Shown here: positions 26,346 to 36,222 of the stretch, piece after piece | Layout: each line of letters begins with the position of its first letter | Numbering within the stretch: the stretch's first letter is position 1 | Origin: an uncultured Emergencia sp. | GTDB taxonomy: Bacteria; Bacillota; Clostridia; Peptostreptococcales; Anaerovoracaceae | DNA: 64,000 bases | Reading direction: 5' to 3' | Assembly (NCBI GenBank): GCA_904420065.1 | Contig: CAJFTU010000046.1 | Coordinates: 62,001 to 126,000, forward strand | Position numbers and translations under genes: made by a program | Notes under the pieces: model-generated | Databases searched by the model: none | Seen by the model: only the letters and a program-made list of their open reading frames with translations | Told to the model about the DNA's origin: nothing

Positions 26346-27237
26346 AACGCCCCTTCTGCGTCTTTCACGGATAGAAGAGTCTCAGGGGGCAAAGGGAAAA
26401 ATCTATGCAAAACTGGAAGCGTTCAATCCGGCGGGCAGTGTCAAGGACAGAGCGGCTCTCTGGATGATTCGGGACGCTGAAGAGAAAGGACGGCTCAAGC
26501 CGGGCGGTACCATCATTGAACCGACCAGCGGAAATACGGGAATCGGATTGGCGGCCATCGCTGCGGCAAGAGGCTATAAAGCGATTTTCGTACTGCCCGA
26601 AACCATGAGCGTGGAGCGACGGAAACTGCTCAAGGCTTACGGAGCGGAGCTGGTGCTGACCGAAGGCGCCAGGGGTATGCAGGGCGCTGTGGACAAAGCG
26701 GAAGAGCTGCACAGAGAAATCCCGGGCAGCATTATCGCCGGCCAGTTCGTCAACGAAGCCAACGTTCGGGCGCACGTGGACACTACGGCGCCGGAAATCT
26801 TCGAGGATCTTGAAGGCAAAGTGGATATCTTCGTCGCCGGAGTGGGTACCGGCGGAACGGTAACGGGAAACGGCCGTTTTCTGAAAGAGAGAATTCCTGC
26901 CGTAAAGATCGTTGCCGTCGAACCGAAGAAATCTCCCCTTCTCTCAGAAGGAAAGAGCGGGCCGCACAACATTCAGGGAATCGGAGCCAATTTCGTTCCG
27001 GAAATTCTGGACAGAAGGGTGATCGACGAGATTATCCCCGTAGTGGAGGAAGATGCTTACGACGCGGCCAGAAAGCTGGCCAGAGAAGAAGGCTACCTTG
27101 CCGGAATTTCTTCCGGAGCCGCTCTGTGGGCTGCCGTTCAGCTTTCCCTCCGTCCGGAAAACGAGGGAAAAAATATCGTTGTCGTCTTGCCGGATACGGG
27201 AGAGCGGTACCTGTCTACCGTACTTTTTGAACAGTAG
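26311..27237 (+). CDS. cysK: Cysteine synthase (O-acetylserine sulfhydrylase)
   Basis: 308 aa PLP enzyme. The PLP lysine is in [11 protein letters not shown], the phosphate/substrate loop is [11 protein letters not shown] and GTGGTVTG binds PLP phosphate. It makes cysteine from O-acetylserine and sulfide. ATG 26311 gives the standard [18 protein letters not shown] start. It lies inside the end of the PAP2 gene; no serine acetyltransferase is nearby. Confidence 0.93.
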   Translation: MIYQSITETIGKTPLLRLSRIEESQGAKGKIYAKLEAFNPAGSVKDRAALWMIRDAEEKGRLKPGGTIIEPTSGNTGIGLAAIAAARGYKAIFVLPETMSVERRKLLKAYGAELVLTEGARGMQGAVDKAEELHREIPGSIIAGQFVNEANVRAHVDTTAPEIFEDLEGKVDIFVAGVGTGGTVTGNGRFLKERIPAVKIVAVEPKKSPLLSEGKSGPHNIQGIGANFVPEILDRRVIDEIIPVVEEDAYDAARKLAREEGYLAGISSGAALWAAVQLSLRPENEGKNIVVVLPDTGERYLSTVLFEQ

Positions 27238-27293
27238 CGGGAAAGTGTTTTTCTTCTGCCGTCTTCCGCGGGTTGAGGAGGAAAGGAGTCTTT

Positions 27294-28451
27294 ATGGCAG
27301 TCAGAATAAAAGATCTGTTGGATCTTGCGATCATGAAGGACTTTTCTGTGGTGGCCGGAGAAAAGGGGCTGAACAGAGTCATCGAGACTACGGAAATTCT
27401 GGATTTTGAGTTCACTTCGGAGGGGGAAGCCTATCGCAAGAGCTCTTTCGAGGGGAAAAGCATTGTGCTTTCGGTGCTTCTCTTCGCCAAGGATCGGCCG
27501 GAACTCATTCTGGAGGCCGTAAAGAAGCTCATCGCGCAGAATGTACAGGCTCTCGCCTATAAACCGGTATTCTTTAAAGAGCTGCCTCAAGAGGCGCTGG
27601 ACTATGCCGACGAGATGAATTTTCCCGTCCTAAAATTCGGCCACGACGAATTCTTTGAGGACGTCATCATCGCGGTGCGGGATTTGATTCACAGAGACAG
27701 CGACTACAGGAGGACAGAACTTTTGATCGGTCAGATGCTGGAAGGAGATTTGTCCCCGGACGAAAACGAGGCGGTCAGCGAGGAGATCAATCCCTTTTTC
27801 CGACCGCTGATCACGGCTATCTTTGCGGAGGCGGAACCGGGTGATGCGGAACGGGCCGAAAGGCTGATCCAAAGCGGCAGCCGCCTGCGGAGCGGCGCCT
27901 TTATCACCAGATACGGGGAAGCGTTTTTGATCGTTTTGTCTCAGGACGAGAAAAGCGACTCCGGCTTCAGCGCCCAGCTCATGGATGTGCTGACGTCCTG
28001 CGGTCTTACCGACCGCGTCGTGAGTATGGGAATCAGCGGCATCCATGAAAAATCCGCTTTTGACAGAACTGTGCGGGAGGCGTTCTGGACCTGGAAGACG
28101 GCAAAAATTGAAAAAGAAAATGTTAAATTTTACAAAGATCTGGGTATATACAAGCTGATTATATCTCATATTAATTCTGAGAGTACCTCGGAATATATGA
28201 ACGATTATCTCCTTCCCCTCTTCGAAGAGGAAGGAAGGGAAGGCGAACTGTTAAAAACCGCCGCCGAATACGTTTTGGCCGGCGGCGATATCGGAAAGAC
28301 GGCGGAAAGACTTTTCTGCCACAAGAATACCATTCGGTACAGAATCAGTAAGCTGCAGGAGAAACTGGATCCTGAAGCCGACGAAAAGGCTTTTTTTCTG
28401 AATCTGTCTGCGGCGATAAAGATATATCTGTTGTTAAATGAAAAGAAATAG
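27294..28451 (+). CDS. PucR family transcriptional regulator (1)
   Basis: 385 aa. An N-terminal PucR domain (about 5-120) and a central GGDEF-like region precede a C-terminal HTH_30 domain (LFCHKNTIRYRISKLQEKL, about 340-358). PucR regulators control purine or amino-acid catabolic genes; the target here is unclear, with rubredoxin genes 12 bases downstream. GGAGGAAAGGAG precedes ATG 27294. Confidence 0.88.
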   Translation: MAVRIKDLLDLAIMKDFSVVAGEKGLNRVIETTEILDFEFTSEGEAYRKSSFEGKSIVLSVLLFAKDRPELILEAVKKLIAQNVQALAYKPVFFKELPQEALDYADEMNFPVLKFGHDEFFEDVIIAVRDLIHRDSDYRRTELLIGQMLEGDLSPDENEAVSEEINPFFRPLITAIFAEAEPGDAERAERLIQSGSRLRSGAFITRYGEAFLIVLSQDEKSDSGFSAQLMDVLTSCGLTDRVVSMGISGIHEKSAFDRTVREAFWTWKTAKIEKENVKFYKDLGIYKLIISHINSESTSEYMNDYLLPLFEEEGREGELLKTAAEYVLAGGDIGKTAERLFCHKNTIRYRISKLQEKLDPEADEKAFFLNLSAAIKIYLLLNEKK

Positions 28452-28463
28452 GAGGAAAAACAA

Positions 28464-28628
28464 ATGAAAAATTATGTATGTGGAGCATGTGGATATGAAT
28501 ACGATCCTGCAGTAGGCGATCCGGATCACGGCATCGAACCGGGAACGGCTTTTGAAGATCTTCCGGATGATTGGACGTGCCCGCTGTGCGGTCTGGGCAA
28601 GGACGCTTTTGAAGCAAAAGCGGAATAA
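28464..28628 (+). CDS. Rubredoxin
   Basis: 54 aa. Cys6-x2-Cys9 (VCGACGY) and Cys39-x2-Cys42 (CPLCG) bind one iron; the length and the DDWTCPLCG block are exact for rubredoxins. It carries one electron, typically in anaerobic detoxification of oxygen and peroxide. GGAGG precedes the ATG. It is followed after 9 bases by a flavin-reductase-rubredoxin fusion. Confidence 0.96.
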   Translation: MKNYVCGACGYEYDPAVGDPDHGIEPGTAFEDLPDDWTCPLCGLGKDAFEAKAE

Positions 28629-28637
28629 GGTGTACTT

Positions 28638-29237
28638 ATGAGTGCTCTGTTTAAATTCAGCTACGGACTTTACGTGCTGACGGCCAGAGAAGGCGAAAAA
28701 GACAACGGCTGCATAATCAACACAGCCATTCAGGTCACGGTAAACCCGAAGCAGGTTTCCATCTGCGTGGATAAGAGCAACTACACCTGCTCGATGATCG
28801 AGAGGACCGGAGAGTACAACCTTTCCTTTATCAGCGAGGAAGCGGATTTCGATCTTTTCCGGCACTTCGGTTTCCAGAGCGGAAAAGATGTGGATAAGTT
28901 TGCGGATTATCCGCATGCCGATCGGGCGGAAAACGGCATTTTTTATGTCGACAAAGCGGTCAACGCCATGATTTCCGTAAAGGTCAAACAGACTGTGGAT
29001 CTGGGAACCCATCTGATGTTTATCGGAGAGGTGACAGAGGAAAAAGTACTGTCCGACGTTCCATCCGTTACTTATCAGTACTACTTCGATCACATCAAAC
29101 CGAAACCGGAGCAGCAGCCTAAGGTAAAGGGCTATGTGTGCAAAATCTGCGGATACGTGTATGAAGGCGAAACGCTTCCGCCGGATTTCATCTGTCCGCT
29201 GTGCAAACACGGCGCTGAAGATTTTGAACCGCTGTAA
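28638..29237 (+). CDS. Flavin reductase-rubredoxin fusion (high-molecular-weight rubredoxin type)
   Basis: 199 aa. Residues about 1-150 are a flavin-reductase-like FMN-binding split barrel (GLYVLTAREG, NTAIQVTVNPKQVSICVDK). The C-terminus (about 158-198) is a rubredoxin domain with CKICGYVYEGE and CPLCKHG. In acetogens and Clostridia such fusions pass electrons from NAD(P)H to flavodiiron proteins; no such protein is in the window. Confidence 0.9.
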   Translation: MSALFKFSYGLYVLTAREGEKDNGCIINTAIQVTVNPKQVSICVDKSNYTCSMIERTGEYNLSFISEEADFDLFRHFGFQSGKDVDKFADYPHADRAENGIFYVDKAVNAMISVKVKQTVDLGTHLMFIGEVTEEKVLSDVPSVTYQYYFDHIKPKPEQQPKVKGYVCKICGYVYEGETLPPDFICPLCKHGAEDFEPL

Positions 29238-29246
29238 TGTAAAGAC

Positions 29247-29295
29247 GAGGGGACGGCTTGCGCGAAAATGTCAGCGCAGACTGCCCCCTCTTTTT
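29247..29295 (+). terminator. Terminator after the rubredoxin genes
   Basis: GAGGGG (plus CGG and TTGCGC blocks) folds with GCGCAG, TGCC and CCCCTC, followed by five T. It closes the pucR-rubredoxin unit. Confidence 0.75.
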
Positions 29296-29384
29296 CTATG
29301 TGCAAAATCGCGCCAAAGCGCGTTTTTTGCGCATATTTTCGATTTGTATTCAAAAGCAAAGCCGCTGCATTTTGCCTGCCGGCG

Positions 29385-29933
29385 TTACAGCAGAACCGAA
29401 CCCGGTCCCCGGTCGAAGTAGATGCTCTTGGCTCCGGTATAGAGCGGAATTCCGTAGCATACCCGCACATCCTCAGGAAAGCATCCCATCCGCAGCGCGC
29501 CTCTTCCGGCCGAGTACATGACCCGGTTATCTATTCGGTGATCGGCAGCTACGGACACCGCCGATCCTACGGCAATGCCCAGATCGGTGATGTTAAAGGC
29601 GCAGTTGGCTCCGGCCTTTTTCATTTCCCCGCAGTTTTTAAAACCGCACATGCCGCAGTTGTTCAGTCCGAATGGCGCGGACGTGACGCCGATCAGGACC
29701 ACGCAGTGGCTGTTTTCCACATTAAGAGCGTCTCTCTCAATAAATTCTTCTTGATACTCGGCGGCGACTTCGTGCATCTTCTGTACCAGTTCCGCCTTTT
29801 CTTCTCCGGTCAAAATGACGGTAATGACCTTGTCCTTGCCGCTGCCCTTTGGGGCGGTTCTCGCAGCAGCGGCCATCAGGTCCGCTGTCCGCAGCGCAGC
29901 GTCTCTTTCCGCCGCTTCCATGGTTTTTAGCAT
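29385..29933 (-). CDS. DUF2148 ferredoxin-domain protein
   Basis: 182 aa. The cysteine cluster NCGMCGFKNCGEMKKAGANC (about residues 92-111) is the DUF2148 signature and is predicted to bind an Fe-S cluster. The rest is alpha/beta (TADLMAAAARTAPKG start). Found mostly in anaerobes; function unknown. ATG 29933 follows GGGAGGG. It is a single gene convergent with the rubredoxin unit. Confidence 0.85.
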   Translation of the reverse strand: MLKTMEAAERDAALRTADLMAAAARTAPKGSGKDKVITVILTGEEKAELVQKMHEVAAEYQEEFIERDALNVENSHCVVLIGVTSAPFGLNNCGMCGFKNCGEMKKAGANCAFNITDLGIAVGSAVSVAADHRIDNRVMYSAGRGALRMGCFPEDVRVCYGIPLYTGAKSIYFDRGPGSVLL

Positions 29934-30018
29934 CTTGCATTTCCCTCCCTGAAAATATACGATTATTTTATCACATTTCGACCGGCAGAGAAATTTTTTT
30001 ATCCTTTTTGCATCTTTT

Positions 30019-30054
30019 TTGCTCTTGCTGCCGTTTACTCTATAGAACGTTCTA
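30019..30054 (+). promoter_or_regulatory. Candidate promoter with overlapping 12-bp palindrome before the ECF sigma gene
   Basis: TTGCTC (30019-30024), 16 bases, TATAGA (30041-30046). The perfect palindrome TAGAACGTTCTA (30043-30054) overlaps the -10, as an operator would. The binding protein is unknown. Confidence 0.45.
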
Positions 30055-30071
30055 CATGAGAAAGGGTCTTT

Positions 30072-30617
30072 ATGAAAGACGGGGAAATTATCACCAGAAT
30101 ACAGCAGGGAGAGAGAGAACTGCTCAATATCCTGATCGAGCGGTATTACGATCATATCTATCGGTTTTGCTTTTACAAAACCGGAAACAGAGAGTCGGCG
30201 CAGGACTGCGCGCAGGAGACGTTTCTCCGCATGATTCGATATATCGATGTCTACGTGGAGAAAGGCCGGTTCAAGGCCTATCTCTTTCAGATCGCATGCA
30301 GCGCGTGCAGCGATTCTCTGCGCAGAAGGGGAGACGACGTTTTGGAGGAAGAGGCCGTCAGGGAAAAAATAGATCGGCTGTCTGATGAGAGGGAAAGCCG
30401 TTTTGTGGAAAAGGTAGAAACGGCAGAACTGGTCAAAGCGGCGCTGAAACAGCTGCCCGAGTCCCAGAGGGATGCGATCATCCTGCGATTCTACAGCGAT
30501 ATGAAGCTCAGGGAAATCGCCCGAATTACCGGAGTAAGCCTGCCGACGGCCAAAGCCCGTCTGAAGCGGGGAAAGGAAAATCTGAAAGAAATTTTGGAAA
30601 AGGAGGAGTTGCTGTGA
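30072..30617 (+). CDS. ECF-type RNA polymerase sigma factor
   Basis: 181 aa. Region 2 is HIYRFCFYKTGNRESAQDCA plus QETFLRMI; region 4 is LPESQRDAIILRFYSDMKL followed by REIARITG. The spacing lacks region 3, the ECF plan. It overlaps the next membrane-protein gene by one base, which is the place of an anti-sigma factor. Target promoters are unknown. Confidence 0.88.
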   Translation: MKDGEIITRIQQGERELLNILIERYYDHIYRFCFYKTGNRESAQDCAQETFLRMIRYIDVYVEKGRFKAYLFQIACSACSDSLRRRGDDVLEEEAVREKIDRLSDERESRFVEKVETAELVKAALKQLPESQRDAIILRFYSDMKLREIARITGVSLPTAKARLKRGKENLKEILEKEELL

Positions 30618-31369
30618 TGCGCAGAAGTGAAGAACGAAAAATGGCCCGGCTTCTTCAGACTTATCAGGCCCCCGATCCGTCGGAAAAACACAGGAGACAG
30701 ACGCGGGCCATGGCGCTGAAGATTCTCGAAAGCAAGCCGCTGTCCATGGGAAAGCCTTTTGGTCAGAGGTTGGCAGAGCAGGCAGAATACATTTCCCCCG
30801 TAAGCTGGATTTTGCAGAGTGTTTTGCTCGTCGTCGTGCTCGTCTGCGCGGCCAATGCAGAAGACGAGGGAATGGTCGTCTCCGCATCGGTTTTGGCGCC
30901 GCTGCTGGGAATCGTGGCCGGATGCGAACTGGTCAGAAGCTACGGCAGCAACATGTGGGAACTGGAGATGAGCTGCCGGTATGATCTGAGAAGTATTTTT
31001 TCCATAAAGCTGCTGATCTTCGGTATAGTGGACTTTGCACTGCTTCTCCTTGCCGCTGTTGTTGCCGGCAGGGAGACGGGAGAACCCTTTTTTACCGCGC
31101 TGTCGGCGGTTATCGTACCGTTCAGCCTGTCCAACAGCCTTTACCTGCTCATGATCAGCAGGCTTCGCCGTCGGTGCAGCAGTTATCTGTTGATGGGAAC
31201 GGGGGTGTTTCTGGTCATCCTGCAGAAGTGGGCTGTCAGCGCGGCAGAAGCCAATCCGGATGGAATCGGAACCGCGATATTTACCAGCGGCTGGACGTTT
31301 GTCTTTAGTCTGGTCCTGCTGTCGGCGGCAGTGGCTCTGTTTTTCCGTCCGGCGCATCGAAAGGCGTAA
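30617..31369 (+). CDS. Membrane protein, possible anti-sigma factor or ABC-associated subunit
   Basis: 250 aa. A charged N-terminal cytoplasmic part (about 1-55) is followed by about six membrane helices (starting near 60, 85, 130, 160, 190 and 220). ATG 30617 overlaps the sigma-gene stop and follows AGGAGG. The arrangement sigma, membrane protein, ABC ATPase, ABC permease suggests control of the sigma factor or a role in the transporter. No recognisable anti-sigma motif. Confidence 0.6.
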   Translation: MRRSEERKMARLLQTYQAPDPSEKHRRQTRAMALKILESKPLSMGKPFGQRLAEQAEYISPVSWILQSVLLVVVLVCAANAEDEGMVVSASVLAPLLGIVAGCELVRSYGSNMWELEMSCRYDLRSIFSIKLLIFGIVDFALLLLAAVVAGRETGEPFFTALSAVIVPFSLSNSLYLLMISRLRRRCSSYLLMGTGVFLVILQKWAVSAAEANPDGIGTAIFTSGWTFVFSLVLLSAAVALFFRPAHRKA

Positions 31370-31461
31370 AAGGAGAGGTTTCCCTGCGGCGGACTTTGGC
31401 TGAAGCAGCCGGATTTTGTCTGTGGCAGGACGGAAAAAAACCATGGAAGAGAGGTAAGGAG

Positions 31462-32355
31462 ATGGAACTGTATATAAATCACATATCGAAAATATATGAT
31501 ATGAAAACGGCAGTCGACGATGTGACTCTGCGGCTCGGCCCGGGAGTTTACGGCTTGCTGGGCGCCAACGGAGCCGGAAAGACGACTTTGCTGCGCATGA
31601 TCTGCGACGTTCAGCAGGCCAGCAGCGGACATGTGGAATTCGATCATCAGGACATCCGAAAAAACGGGGAGAGTTATCGGAATATTTTAGGCTACCTTCC
31701 CCAGAATTTCGGATATTATCCGGATTTTACCGCTTACCGTTTTCTGCTGTATCTGGGAGCCCTGAAGGGGTTGAGCAAAGGGTATGCCCGGGAGAGAGCT
31801 CTTCGTCTTCTGAGAGAAGTGGGACTCTGGGAGGTAAAGGACCGGAAGATCAAAACCTTTTCCGGCGGAATGAAACAGCGGCTCGGCATCGCCCAGGCGC
31901 TGCTCAACGATCCGAGGGTGTTGATTTTAGACGAGCCTACCGTAGGGCTGGATCCGAAGGAGAGAGTTCGTTTCCGAAATATGATCAGCTCTCTTTCTGC
32001 GGATAAGATCGTCATTCTCTCAACTCACATCGTTTCCGATGTGGAGTATATCGCCGATGAGATCCTGGTCATGAAGGACGGGCGGATCATTCATCGGGGA
32101 AAGCCGGAAGAAATTACGGCGGAAGTCGACGGAAAGGTCTGGGAGTGCCGGGTGGAGCACAGTCAAGCCGACCGGTTTATCGGCAGCTTTAACGTGGGAA
32201 ATCTGAAGAATGAAGGCGACCAGGTCGTCCTTCGAATCGTGTCGGACACAGAACCGATTCAGGGGGCCCATTTGGTGAAGCCGACGCTGGAAGACTTATA
32301 TCTGTACTATTTTGAGGAAGCGGGTGAAGAGGATGAGCAGACTGATCTTATTTGA
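31462..32355 (+). CDS. ABC transporter ATP-binding protein
   Basis: 297 aa. Walker A GANGAGKTTLLR (about 38-49), Q-loop region GYLPQNFG, signature FSGGMKQRLGIAQ, Walker B VLILDEPTVGLDP and the H-loop STHIVSDVEYIAD are present. The C-terminal 80 residues are extra. ATG 31462 follows AAGGAG. With the permease overlapping its end by 23 bases it forms an ABC-2 type exporter; substrate unknown, antimicrobial peptides being one option. Confidence 0.92.
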   Translation: MELYINHISKIYDMKTAVDDVTLRLGPGVYGLLGANGAGKTTLLRMICDVQQASSGHVEFDHQDIRKNGESYRNILGYLPQNFGYYPDFTAYRFLLYLGALKGLSKGYARERALRLLREVGLWEVKDRKIKTFSGGMKQRLGIAQALLNDPRVLILDEPTVGLDPKERVRFRNMISSLSADKIVILSTHIVSDVEYIADEILVMKDGRIIHRGKPEEITAEVDGKVWECRVEHSQADRFIGSFNVGNLKNEGDQVVLRIVSDTEPIQGAHLVKPTLEDLYLYYFEEAGEEDEQTDLI

Positions 32356-33424
32356 ACTGGAAAAAATCGTGAAGAGGAAAATCGTGTGGGTGGGGCTGGC
32401 GGTTCTGCTGCTGCTCAACGTCGCTCTGTACATGACTGTCGGCATGCCGTCCATGACGGTGATGAGCGACGACGGCGGCTACATCAGAGGCGCAGACGCC
32501 ATCGCTGCAGATAAGCAGATCGCCGCGGAGTATGAAGGCGTCGTCACAGACAGCGTCGTCGACCGCCTTCTGTCGGATCACAGAGTAAAACAGGAGAAAA
32601 CGGAGATATACGCTTATATGGATTACGCTTACGATAATCTGGGAAGATATTTCATGGACGAAAACGGTCGGTACAGCGGCCTGCCGGTGACCGCCGTCTT
32701 TGGAGAAGATCCGCAGATGCGGGAGTTTCACTACGGCCGGGGAGGCGAGGATTTGCTCACCTATCTTCCACTGATCTTCCTCGTCATGGGCTATGTGCTG
32801 ATTATCGCCCTGACGCCGGTCTTTTCTGACGAATATGCCAGAAGAACCGATGCGCTGATCCTGACCTCCAGGCTGGGAAAGCGTCAGTGCGCCCTGTCGA
32901 AAGCAGCGGCTTCTCTGCTGTTTTCCGCCGTTCTGGCTCTTGCGGTTATCGCTGTCAATTACGTTCTTGTGGCAGCGTTCTACGGTACGGAAGGATGGAA
33001 CATGAGCATACAGCTGTGCGGAGCGGGGGACTATACCGCGGTTCCCTACGTGATGACTCTGGGAGAAACGCTGATCTGGGCCGTGGTATTCTTTCTTTCG
33101 GCCATGATCGGCCTGACCGGACTGATCCTGATCTGCTCGGCGTTTTCTTCCTCATCTTTTGTTGCGCTGATCGTCGTGCTGGTGATTTACACCGTGCCTC
33201 TGTTCCTGACACAGCTGGCCTATGAACCGCTGCAGTATGCCTTATCCTTTATGCCGATTATCATGACGACTGTAGTGCAGGTGCTGGCAAAGCCCCTGTT
33301 GGAGCTGGGCTCTCTTTCTGTAAATTTCGCCTGTCTCCCGGTTTTAACCATGCTCCTTTTGGCAGCGTCTTCTTTTTTTCTCTGTGTAAAAGCCTTTCGG
33401 CGAACCGCAGAAGTTCGCGGGTAG
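32333..33424 (+). CDS. ABC-2 type transporter permease
   Basis: 363 aa. An N-terminal helix (about 12-32) and an extracytoplasmic loop of about 110 residues precede five further helices (from about 145 to 355). The pattern fits ABC-2 family exporters. It starts at ATG 32333 inside the ATPase gene after GAAGAGG, so the two are coupled. Confidence 0.82.
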   Translation: MSRLILFELEKIVKRKIVWVGLAVLLLLNVALYMTVGMPSMTVMSDDGGYIRGADAIAADKQIAAEYEGVVTDSVVDRLLSDHRVKQEKTEIYAYMDYAYDNLGRYFMDENGRYSGLPVTAVFGEDPQMREFHYGRGGEDLLTYLPLIFLVMGYVLIIALTPVFSDEYARRTDALILTSRLGKRQCALSKAAASLLFSAVLALAVIAVNYVLVAAFYGTEGWNMSIQLCGAGDYTAVPYVMTLGETLIWAVVFFLSAMIGLTGLILICSAFSSSSFVALIVVLVIYTVPLFLTQLAYEPLQYALSFMPIIMTTVVQVLAKPLLELGSLSVNFACLPVLTMLLLAASSFFLCVKAFRRTAEVRG

Positions 33425-33510
33425 AGCGGCGCCGGCTTTTCCTTGCGCGGCAGGAGGATTTAGGATAAAATGAAATAGATAAAAAATCAATGGAAAAGGA
33501 AATGAGAATA

Positions 33511-34431
33511 ATGAACAGACCGATTTTAGTTGTCATGGCTGCGGGGATGGGCAGCAGGTACGGCGGACTGAAACAGATTGATCCGGTCAGCGATCAGGGG
33601 GAGATCATCCTGGACTTTTCCCTGTACGATGCCATGATGGCCGGCTTTGAAAAGGTGATTTTTATTATAAAAGAGGAGCACGAGGAGGACTTTCGCGCTC
33701 TGATCGACGAGAGAGCGGGAAAACATCTGCAGGTGGAATACGCGTTTCAGCGGCTTGACGATATTCCCGAAGGCTACCGGGTTCCGGAGGGCAGGGTGAA
33801 GCCGTGGGGAACCTGTCATGCGGTACTCAGCGCCAGGAATCTGATCGACGGCCCTTTTGCCGTGATCAATGCGGACGATTATTACGGACCGTCGGCCTTT
33901 CAGTCCATCTATGAATTTTTGGAAAAGGCGGCCGACGATGAGAAATACCGGTACTGCATGGTGGGTTATCGCCTGGAGAATACCATTACGGAGAACGGCC
34001 ACGTGTCCAGAGGGGTGTGCAGCGTCAGCAGCGACGGATATCTGCAGGATATCGTGGAGCGGACTCGTATTATGCGCCGAGACGACGGCATTGCTTTCAG
34101 TGAAGACGAGGGAACCACGTGGCAGCCTCTCCCGGAGGATACCCCGGTATCGATGAATTTCTGGGGCTTTACCAAATCCTTCGTGGACGAAATGGAAGAC
34201 CGGTTTCCTGCTTTTTTAGACCGGGCCATGGCGGAGAATCCGCTGAAGGGGGAATATTTTCTTCCCGGCGTAGTGGATCAGCTGCTTAAAGAGAAAAAGG
34301 CCACGGTGCGGGTGCTGCCGTCGAGAGATAAGTGGTACGGTGTCACCTATAAAGAGGATAAACAGGGCGTGGTCGATGCGCTGCAGGCCATGAAGGACAG
34401 GGGACTCTATCCGGAGAAGCTGTGGAAATAG
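33511..34431 (+). CDS. Nucleotidyltransferase (sugar-phosphate NTP transferase-like)
   Basis: 306 aa. The N-terminal Rossmann-like NTP-binding loop VMAAGMGSRYGGLKQIDP is followed by YAFQRLDDIPEGY, WGTCHAVLSAR and metal site INADDYYG. The plan is that of glucose-1-phosphate-type nucleotidyltransferases; the substrate sugar is not determined. Three in-frame ATGs exist; 33511 fits the conserved start. It is a lone gene converging on pucR 2. Confidence 0.82.
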   Translation: MNRPILVVMAAGMGSRYGGLKQIDPVSDQGEIILDFSLYDAMMAGFEKVIFIIKEEHEEDFRALIDERAGKHLQVEYAFQRLDDIPEGYRVPEGRVKPWGTCHAVLSARNLIDGPFAVINADDYYGPSAFQSIYEFLEKAADDEKYRYCMVGYRLENTITENGHVSRGVCSVSSDGYLQDIVERTRIMRRDDGIAFSEDEGTTWQPLPEDTPVSMNFWGFTKSFVDEMEDRFPAFLDRAMAENPLKGEYFLPGVVDQLLKEKKATVRVLPSRDKWYGVTYKEDKQGVVDALQAMKDRGLYPEKLWK

Positions 34432-34493
34432 GCATGGATCCGGTAGGGCGGCAACTTCCGCAGAGAATCGTGTCCCGGTCCGGTTCAAAAGGT

Positions 34494-36110
34494 CTATACG
34501 TCAGATAGTATCCTTGTAATGGCCAGAGCTGTATATAGGTCCATAACTTCAGGCATTTTCAAAAGGTCGGTGCCAAGCAGACGCTCCGACTTTTTGATTC
34601 TGTATTTTACTGTATTTTTGTGGACGAAGAGCTGATTGGCCGTTTCAAGGATATTTCCCTGGCAATCGAGGAGAAAGGCCGTAAGGGTATCGAGGACGTC
34701 TTTCCCCGCCTCATCCTGCATAAGAGGAGCGAGTATCTGCGTAGACTTTCTGAGTCCGGCTTCACCGTCATCTATAATTTTACGGCAGTTTTCAGCGAAT
34801 CGCAGTTCGTGCTGGGTGAAAATACTCTGATGAGGATAGAGTATGCAAGCGGTTTTGATATTGTCTTCCATCAGCGAGAAGGCGTTCCTGACTTCTTCTG
34901 TAGATTCATGCTGACGCCAGACGCCGCTGCACAGGACCGGATCGATTCCTCTCTGCGATTGTCTTGCCTCATCGATAAAGGCTTTTGGAAATTCGGCAAA
35001 GGGATTGCTGCTTGAATCGATGAAGGCTGCCACGTAGTCGTTAAACACATCTACGAGAGCCGTTTTTTTATTTCCTTTCAGGAAAGCCGTCAGTTTTGCG
35101 GCCAGCCAGTCCGCGTTGGACTTTGTCATGTCGTTATGGCCGTTTTTTTCCGAAAGAATCCACACCGTATCAAAGGAAGCGATGTCGATATGCAGAGCCT
35201 GAGCGATGCGGTGCATTTCTGCCGGACGATTGTTCAATATCGTTTCTAAGAGCACGTCCGTATCTTCAATTCCAAAAGTATTTTCCCAGATTGTTGAAAC
35301 CAACTGTAATGTCTCTGCGATTTGCAGCAGGTAAGAGTTATTCAGCGTGCTGCCTTCATCAATTCCTGCGAGAAAATATCCTTTCTGCTTTTCGATATCC
35401 AGTGTAGTGCAGTAAACCTGCGCGTCCATGCCGTTGATATGCATTTCTATAGATTCGCCGAAACGAGGATTTTTCAGACGAAGATCGACAATCGAATCGA
35501 GCTCCTTTTCGTTCCACTCCGCCCCAAAGGGCCAGGACGCAAATGCGCAGATGTTTCCTTTTCGGTCGGCAAGGAGCAGTGAACACCGCAGCCGGTCGCT
35601 CAGGATTCGCAGGACGGTTTCGATGCTGCGGTTGTGCGCCTTGAGGTGAGCGATCTGGTCGATGACGCCGGACACGATGCTGGTTTCCTTTCGCTGGTCA
35701 TCGATGATGATGTTCATCGCTTCAGAGATAAAGTCGCTGTAACGGTGGTTATATCGGTTTGGCGGCATCATAATAAGCGGAAAGTCCAACTCATCGGCCA
35801 GTCGTATCACCTTCGGGTTGATCTCTTTGACAAAGATTCCCACATAATACAATACAAGGCCGACTTCTCCGGAATCGGATAAGAGACGAATCAGCTTGCA
35901 CTGCGCTTCGATATCATCTTTGATCGATACGAGAGCGCTGATGATAATTTGATTGCCCAGAAAAAAACCTTCCCTTTCGAGCATGAGCAGGTCGACGTGT
36001 TCCAGCACGGATACGCAGGACACGTCTCTGTTGATTCCGCCTGCGCCTGCGACGACTTTTGCCTCTCTGAGCGAAGGAAGCTTCAGACAGTCCGCTACAG
36101 TTATACTCAT
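34494..36110 (-). CDS. PucR family transcriptional regulator (2)
   Basis: 538 aa, with PucR N-domain (about 5-120, TVADCLKLPSLREAKVVAG), a GAF/GGDEF-like middle and a C-terminal HTH_30 (LFVHKNTVKYRIKKSERLL). ATG 36110 is chosen because GGTGG lies 6 bases upstream; ATG 36116 would touch it. It is divergent from the DUF917 operon and is its likely activator or repressor. Confidence 0.9.
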   Translation of the reverse strand: MSITVADCLKLPSLREAKVVAGAGGINRDVSCVSVLEHVDLLMLEREGFFLGNQIIISALVSIKDDIEAQCKLIRLLSDSGEVGLVLYYVGIFVKEINPKVIRLADELDFPLIMMPPNRYNHRYSDFISEAMNIIIDDQRKETSIVSGVIDQIAHLKAHNRSIETVLRILSDRLRCSLLLADRKGNICAFASWPFGAEWNEKELDSIVDLRLKNPRFGESIEMHINGMDAQVYCTTLDIEKQKGYFLAGIDEGSTLNNSYLLQIAETLQLVSTIWENTFGIEDTDVLLETILNNRPAEMHRIAQALHIDIASFDTVWILSEKNGHNDMTKSNADWLAAKLTAFLKGNKKTALVDVFNDYVAAFIDSSSNPFAEFPKAFIDEARQSQRGIDPVLCSGVWRQHESTEEVRNAFSLMEDNIKTACILYPHQSIFTQHELRFAENCRKIIDDGEAGLRKSTQILAPLMQDEAGKDVLDTLTAFLLDCQGNILETANQLFVHKNTVKYRIKKSERLLGTDLLKMPEVMDLYTALAITRILSDV

Positions 36111-36222
36111 AAGCATCCACCATTCCCATTCAGATTACACTGCTTTTGTTTAATCCTATTATAATCATTTGCGGAAAATCCTGCAATGTAAAGGGCCGTA
36201 TTTCTTATCCCCTTTGTTCCGT

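Noticed and set aside
29934..30887. Long minus-strand extension upstream of the DUF2148 gene
   Set aside because: It is antisense to the ECF sigma gene and reads as low-complexity basic sequence; the family start at 29933 has GGGAGGG.
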